64,000 nt of DNA from Ruminococcus sp. (GTDB lineage Bacteria; Bacillota; Clostridia; Oscillospirales; Ruminococcaceae), in NCBI GenBank assembly GCA_017542125.1, contig JAFXXU010000058.1, forward strand, positions 62,001 through 126,000, in the 5' to 3' direction. How positions within the stretch are numbered: the first letter of the stretch is position 1; each line of letters begins with the position of its first letter. Shown in pieces: positions 60,453 through 64,000 of the stretch. The notes under the pieces were generated by a model. The model made no database searches, was not told the DNA's origin, and saw nothing but the letters and a program-made list of their open reading frames with translations. A program made the position numbers and the translations under genes.

Positions 60453-60848
60453 TTATTTTTCAAGTGTCTCCAAGAGCTTTCTGAACGCCTCTACTTCGAT
60501 ATCGTTTTTCAAGTATCTTTGAAGCAGAGCCCAAATGACATACTTGTCCTCCGGCTTTGCTCTCTCGTAGATGTCTGTGATGAAGCGTTTCTCGACACTC
60601 AACCAACGCTCCTCTCTGTTTCGTATGCTTGAAAGACCGAGCATATAGTCTGTTGTGACTCCGAAAGCGTTTGCTGCGCTTATCACGCCTTGTGCATCGG
60701 GAATGTTTGTCCCCGAAAGCCAACGAGAAATCGTAGCAGCTGTAGTTCCGCATTTTTCGGCAAGATCCTTTTGGCTCATCTTTCTCTCATCGAGAAGCTC
60801 ACGCAGACGCATTCTGAATACAAGCATAAAGTTAGTTTCGTAAGTCAT
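60453..60848 (-). CDS. XRE family transcriptional regulator (phage repressor type)
   Basis: 131 residues. HTH at about 22-50 ('MSQKDLAEKCGTTAATISRWLSG') and 'VTTDYMLGLS' typical of phage repressors; the C-terminal half is helical. TTGGAGGAAAC precedes the ATG. The stop is 60 nt from the recombinase, and the start overlaps the upstream PD-(D/E)XK-like gene by 4 nt. Confidence 0.85.
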   Translation of the reverse strand: MTYETNFMLVFRMRLRELLDERKMSQKDLAEKCGTTAATISRWLSGTNIPDAQGVISAANAFGVTTDYMLGLSSIRNREERWLSVEKRFITDIYERAKPEDKYVIWALLQRYLKNDIEVEAFRKLLETLEK

Positions 60849-61456
60849 ATTGTTTCCTCCAAATCAGAATTGTTTTCCCCTCCGTTGCACAAATCGACTG
60901 TTTCGAGTATGTATTCGTTCAGCACGTCTTTCAGATTGTTATAGTCAGCCTTTTTTGAAATAGCCTGTACCCTCGACAAGTTTATTGTTTTCGCGTTATT
61001 AAAATGTTCATCAAGATATTTTGTGCTAACGATGTAAAACTCCCATTGTTCAAGACACATAGGATTTGCTTTGTCAATATCCTTGCAAGCGAGTAAGCAG
61101 AAAATGTAGAAATCTGAATGTCGAGCCGGTTTAGTCCATTTTGTATCTGCTATATATAGCTGTTTCTTCTCTATTCTGAATACCGGCTTTGTGAGGCTTT
61201 CTGTCGTTTCGTTGTGGACGTAGCTACTTGATTTAACCTCTATTTTGAACGTCTTGTAAAGAACATCAAAAGGATACCAAGGAGGAAGCTCGCTGATTGA
61301 ATTTAGAGCAGACTTGACTATGAACTCGGCAATAGCGCCGCGTATTGAGCTTTCAAGAATGTCTGATGCATAAAACGCCCAAAAGTCTTGTAGCTGCATA
61401 TTTATCTCTTTGCCGTTGAAAGAAAAGTGGTCTGTTCCTCTTGGCTTTTTGTTCAT
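60845..61456 (-). CDS. Putative PD-(D/E)XK nuclease-fold protein
   Basis: 203 residues. 'RGAIAEFIVKSAL' (Glu), then 'YPFDVLYKTFKIEVKSSSYV' with D..EVK match the core of the PD-(D/E)XK fold. The remainder is unlike any known family to me. It overlaps the XRE gene by 4 nt (ATGA) and follows another XRE gene by 27 nt. Possible roles: restriction-like or superinfection exclusion protein (inference). Genes of this kind are common in prophage control regions. Confidence 0.6.
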   Translation of the reverse strand: MNKKPRGTDHFSFNGKEINMQLQDFWAFYASDILESSIRGAIAEFIVKSALNSISELPPWYPFDVLYKTFKIEVKSSSYVHNETTESLTKPVFRIEKKQLYIADTKWTKPARHSDFYIFCLLACKDIDKANPMCLEQWEFYIVSTKYLDEHFNNAKTINLSRVQAISKKADYNNLKDVLNEYILETVDLCNGGENNSDLEETI

Positions 61457-61483
61457 GTCAATCTCTCCTGTCGCTGATGTCTA

Positions 61484-61825
61484 TTAAGATACATCCGCTT
61501 TTGAAATGATCTCTGCCGCTTCGACTATCTCTTGCGCTCGCCCGATCAGCTTGTATTGTTCTGCTCCTGATAGCTTTCTAAAAACGCAAAGCATCTCTGT
61601 TTCAACTGGTGAAAGAGTGTTTTCTGCATCTTTTCCAAAAACGAGGTAGTCTAAAGATACTCCGAACAAGCTCGATAGTTTTAGAAGAATTGACAAGTCC
61701 GGAGTTTTCCCTGTTTGCTTCCAACGAGAAATAACGCCTGATGAAACCCCAAGCTCCTTAAATAAAGATTGAGGCTTTTTCCCGAATTTTTGCAAGCACA
61801 GCATTTCTAATCTGTTATAGAACAT
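61484..61825 (-). CDS. XRE family regulator, likely main repressor of the element
   Basis: 113 residues. HTH at about 15-40 ('SLFKELGVSSGVISRWKQTG') then 'SLDYLVFGKD', a repressor hallmark. Start ATG 61825 follows GAGGTG; a TTG start further up is possible. It is divergent from the early genes; two CTCA-N6-TGAG operators lie in the gap. Confidence 0.83.
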   Translation of the reverse strand: MFYNRLEMLCLQKFGKKPQSLFKELGVSSGVISRWKQTGKTPDLSILLKLSSLFGVSLDYLVFGKDAENTLSPVETEMLCVFRKLSGAEQYKLIGRAQEIVEAAEIISKADVS

Positions 61826-61881
61826 AATGCACCTCAAACTGCACAAAAATTGTGTACGATATTTGGTAAAATAGACAAAAT

Positions 61882-61895
61882 CTCATTTGCGTGAG
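61882..61895. promoter_or_regulatory. Operator 1, CTCA-N6-TGAG
   Basis: CTCATTTGCGTGAG, a 4+4 inverted repeat, at 61882-61895. It lies 16 nt before the -10 side of the plus promoter's -35 and close to a possible minus promoter (TTGTCT at 61878-61873). Confidence 0.65.
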
Positions 61896-61903
61896 ATTTA
61901 TGC

Positions 61904-61932
61904 TTGACAATCTCAACTCATTGAGGTACAAT
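61904..61932 (+). promoter_or_regulatory. Early promoter of the element with operator 2 in the spacer
   Basis: TTGACA (61904-61909), 17-nt spacer, TACAAT (61927-61932). CTCAACTCATTGAG (61912-61925) fills the spacer, so a bound repressor would block the polymerase. Confidence 0.8.
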
Positions 61933-61939
61933 ATAAGTA

Positions 61940-62096
61940 CCACAAATAACACTTTGACCTCGAAAAAATAATCAGAACAGCGAGGAGCTACGCTTGGCGG
62001 CAGGAAGCTCCACGCACGATCTGATAGGCTTTGCCTATTTGTATTATAGCCGTTTTTGCGAAGTTTGTCAAGGTTTTGTATGTGAGTAACGCTTTC
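61940..62096 (+). other. Structured leader of the early transcript
   Basis: About 160 nt without a gene. GGAGCT (61984-61989) pairs with AGCTCC (62006-62011), and ATAGGC with GCCTAT (about 62024-62038), followed by TTGTATT. Could be an attenuator or small RNA; no family recognised. Confidence 0.4.
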
Positions 62097-62121
62097 GGAG
62101 GTGATAGTTATTTCGGACAAT

Positions 62122-62322
62122 ATGCTTGACTTCAAGGGTGAAGTCGAAAAGTACAAGAAAATACATCGGCTCACTAACGAGGATATAGCCAAAGCGACAG
62201 GATATGCAAAGACTACGATTGACAAGTTTATGTGCGAGTCAAACAGCTCAAAGACTACGATCAATATAGCAGTTGCGATCTCGGTAGCTTTTTCTATTCC
62301 GTTTGAGGTTACGCAGATGTAA
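62122..62322 (+). CDS. Small HTH protein, Cro-like
   Basis: 66 residues from ATG 62122. 'LTNEDIAKATGYAKTTIDKFM' is a helix-turn-helix; the end 'IAVAISVAFSIPFEVTQM' closes a small XRE fold. The start is uncertain: strong GGAGGTGA at 62097-62104 is 18 nt off the ATG and would fit an ATT at 62110; a GTG at 62101 overlaps it. First plus-strand gene after the early promoter. Confidence 0.7.
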   Translation: MLDFKGEVEKYKKIHRLTNEDIAKATGYAKTTIDKFMCESNSSKTTINIAVAISVAFSIPFEVTQM

Positions 62323-62363
62323 TTCCCTTGTAGATATTATAACACGTGAAAGGTGGGAAAACA

Positions 62364-62861
62364 ATGGCATCAGGTCAGATGAAATGCACAGAGAATGTGT
62401 ATTATCAAGCAAGAAAAGAAGCTGCTTTATACAACGACAAACTTGGCAGCCGAGAAGGAGCAGCAGAACTTCTCGGAATATCGGTAAGCTCGCTTGCAGA
62501 CTACGAGTTAGGAATGACAAAGTTCGTTCCTGTTGACAAGGTCCTTCTTATGGCAGAGCTTTACAAGGCGCCGCAACTCAAAAACGGATACTGCAAATAT
62601 GAATGTCCGTTAGGACAGCACAGACCATTTCCTGTTAAGATCGACACGGTTGAGCTTGCAACAGTAAAGTTCGTGAACGCTCTCAACGAGATAGACTTGC
62701 GAAAGATACAGAACAACCTCATGTCGATCTCCTCGGACGGAAAAATCGACGACAGCGAAAAGGACGCTTTTCTTTCAATCGTAAGGCAACTCGGAGTTAT
62801 CCAAGAGCAAATTGAGAGTCTGAGGCTGCTTGCCGAAAAGATAGGAGGTAGCTGTTATTGA
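62364..62861 (+). CDS. XRE-type HTH protein with C-terminal helical part
   Basis: 165 residues. HTH at about 28-52 ('GAAELLGISVSSLADYELGM'), a C-x3-C pair (YCKYEC) near 78, and a long helical end. GAAAGGTGGG precedes ATG 62364. Similar early phage proteins are common but have no known job. Its stop overlaps the next small gene by 4 nt. Confidence 0.75.
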   Translation: MASGQMKCTENVYYQARKEAALYNDKLGSREGAAELLGISVSSLADYELGMTKFVPVDKVLLMAELYKAPQLKNGYCKYECPLGQHRPFPVKIDTVELATVKFVNALNEIDLRKIQNNLMSISSDGKIDDSEKDAFLSIVRQLGVIQEQIESLRLLAEKIGGSCY

Positions 62862-63007
62862 TCTCAAAGGAAGAAATGATAAAGCTGCTTGCCGAAGAGT
62901 ATGACATCCATAACGAGCAGCAGCTCAATGAAGCTCTCAAAAAGTCCATGGTCGATATCTCGATTTTCTGCAACAAGGAGGAAAGCAATGAACGAAAAGT
63001 CGTTTAA
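62858..63007 (+). CDS. Small 49-residue protein in the early operon
   Basis: Start TTG 62858, 9 nt after GGAGG, overlapping the stop of the gene before (TTGA). 49 codons to TAA 63005-63007, product acidic and helical (starts MISKEEMIKLLAEEYDIHN). It overlaps the next gene by 20 nt. Tight packing supports it. No family recognised. Confidence 0.6.
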   Translation: MISKEEMIKLLAEEYDIHNEQQLNEALKKSMVDISIFCNKEESNERKVV

Positions 63008-63239
63008 CTGCTGTATGTGCGAGACAATTAAGTTCTCGATAAAGCACAATGTCGTTGTTCCTGTCGAGACATTCAAGGATGTTATGGTCACAACTCTTGC
63101 AAAGCTCGCAAGGATATCCAAGCAGATCGAGTGCAGTCCCGACGAGTACCTTCCGTTGCTCTTTGCAGATTGTCTCAAAGAACATTATATGTTCGAGCTC
63201 ACGATCAACGGAGTCAACATGACGAAAGCAGAGGAGTGA
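62988..63239 (+). CDS. Hypothetical early phage-type protein
   Basis: 83 residues, with CCMC near the start (possible metal site). AAGGAGG stands 7 nt before ATG 62988. It is 4 nt from the exonuclease gene. No family recognised. Confidence 0.65.
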   Translation: MNEKSFNCCMCETIKFSIKHNVVVPVETFKDVMVTTLAKLARISKQIECSPDEYLPLLFADCLKEHYMFELTINGVNMTKAEE

Positions 63240-63243
63240 TTAA

Positions 63244-63852
63244 ATGGATTTGAAAGATCTCGAGTTCGACGAGGAAAAGCACATATACAAGTTGAGAGGA
63301 ACTATCATCCCCTCCGTAACAACAGTTATGCGCCCTCTCTCGAACAGCCTGTACAAGACCGTTGACGAGAAAGTGTTGAATAAGGCGGCAGCCAAAGGAA
63401 CCGCAGTTCACAACGCTATCGAGAATTTGATTAAGTTCGGTATAGACGATTGCCCGGAGGAGTATCACGGATATTTCGACGCATATCTCGCTTGGAGGAA
63501 TGAGTACAATCCCGAGATACTGTCCGCAGAACAGAAAGTCTATCATAAGACAATGCTTTACGCCGGGACAATAGACTGCGTATGCCGAATTGGAAGCGAC
63601 AAGATGATCGTTGACTATAAGACGTCGTATGCAATCAACGGTATGCTGACAGGAGTTCAGACAGAAGCCTATGCAAAGGCGTATGAGACCCACTACGACA
63701 GGATCGACAAGAAAGCTATCCTGCATCTCAAAAAGGACGGCACTTACGATTTTGTCAAGTACAAGAAAAACGACACGGAGTCGTGGAACGTGTTTATAGC
63801 GTTGCTCACGATACACAATCACATCGAAAAACATCTACATCAAGGAGGATAA
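63244..63852 (+). CDS. Phage-type PD-(D/E)XK exonuclease (RecB/Cas4-like)
   Basis: 202 residues. H56 ('GTAVHNAI'), E96, D111 ('AGTIDCV'), D124-x-K126 ('IVDYKTS') and Q139-x3-Y143 match the RecB-like nuclease core. Known: phage enzymes of this kind chew DNA ends for single-strand annealing recombination; a RecT/Bet-type partner may follow. ATG follows the previous stop by 4 nt. Confidence 0.85.
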   Translation: MDLKDLEFDEEKHIYKLRGTIIPSVTTVMRPLSNSLYKTVDEKVLNKAAAKGTAVHNAIENLIKFGIDDCPEEYHGYFDAYLAWRNEYNPEILSAEQKVYHKTMLYAGTIDCVCRIGSDKMIVDYKTSYAINGMLTGVQTEAYAKAYETHYDRIDKKAILHLKKDGTYDFVKYKKNDTESWNVFIALLTIHNHIEKHLHQGG

Positions 63853-63857
63853 TTAAA

Positions 63858-64000
63858 ATGGCAGAGAATGTTACAGCGGTACTGAATGTACCTATGGCAA
63901 AGGAAGAAACCGAGCTTTCGACAAAGGTAAGCGGCATCGAGTTCGAGGCAGAGAGCATTGTTGTCAACAGTCCCGAGTCTTTTGAGGAGGCAGGAAATCT
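63858..64000 (+). CDS. Phage protein, N-terminal part only
   Basis: 47 codons are seen before the window ends. AAGGAGG stands before ATG 63858. The start (MAENVTAVLNVPMAKEETE...) is acidic. Position after the exonuclease fits a recombination accessory gene, but the domain is not yet reached. Confidence 0.6.
   Translation, partial: MAENVTAVLNVPMAKEETELSTKVSGIEFEAESIVVNSPESFEEAGN

Larger units (their letters stand above)
58645..64000. mobile_element. Left part of an integrated element, probably prophage (right end outside)
   Basis: From the large serine recombinase next to queA, genes take phage order: integrase, divergent repressor region, small early genes, exonuclease. Codon use differs from the chromosome (more ACA, AAG, TTT-rich antisense, small gene overlaps). 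No attachment site can be fixed, as the other end is out of view; the left end is probably in 58580-58645. Confidence 0.8.

Noticed and set aside
1..64000. tRNA, rRNA genes or insertion sequences
   Set aside because: I scanned the gaps between genes and saw no cloverleaf with a TTCRANTCC arm, no rRNA motif and no transposase; a covariance search could still find one.

Overview
The window looks like chromosome of a low-to-medium GC, spore-forming Clostridia, most likely a Ruminococcus-type member of the Oscillospiraceae. Reasons: strong GGAGG ribosome sites with frequent TTG and GTG starts, many sporulation genes (sigG, spoIIE, spoVB, spmA, spmB, a ymxH-type gene, a SpoVT/AbrB-type regulator, a Spo0A-like protein), an NPDTG sortase signal, a glgB-glgC-glgD-glgA operon and a GH127 arabinofuranosidase. 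This assignment is inference from gene content; there is no rRNA or tRNA gene in view.

Layout. 1-5800: end of a PASTA-repeat protein, an AraC regulator divergent from a GH127 enzyme, and a membrane diguanylate cyclase. 5870-8350: ECF sigma factor, zinc-finger anti-sigma and DUF4097 lipoprotein behind an ECF-type promoter. 8427-9260: VbhA-like antitoxin and Fic toxin. 9351-11729: sortase-anchored lipase-like protein. 11939-18177: sigG, tex, Spo0A-like gene, ymxH-type gene, rpsB and tsf. 18328-23030: SpoVT/AbrB-like regulator, spmAB, and the minus-strand set spoVB-mazG-hup-rqcP. 23195-29203: aminotransferase, large FtsX permease, small acidic membrane protein, ychF, GNAT acetyltransferase.

29257-39850 is a long minus-strand purine cluster: purE, purC, unknown, purM, unknown, purN, HIT protein, purO, membrane protein, LTA-synthase-like protein, stand-alone AICAR transformylase, purD. 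Its leader holds an unlisted 33-codon Cys-rich ORF ending on an intrinsic terminator, with a matching antiterminator arm. This is the best candidate for an undescribed regulatory system here. The last two steps of IMP synthesis are split between a stand-alone AICAR transformylase and an archaeal-type PurO.

39929-58580: a small CxxC protein, rsmA, spoIIE, the glycogen operon (GlgB has a histone-H1-like tail), a MoxR-DUF58-transglutaminase operon, and asd-dapA-dapB on the minus strand behind a lysine riboswitch, then queA. 58645-64000 is the start of an integrated element or prophage: large serine recombinase, three XRE-type genes in a divergent control region with two CTCA-N6-TGAG operators, a PD-(D/E)XK-like protein, a phage-type exonuclease, and a last gene cut by the window end.
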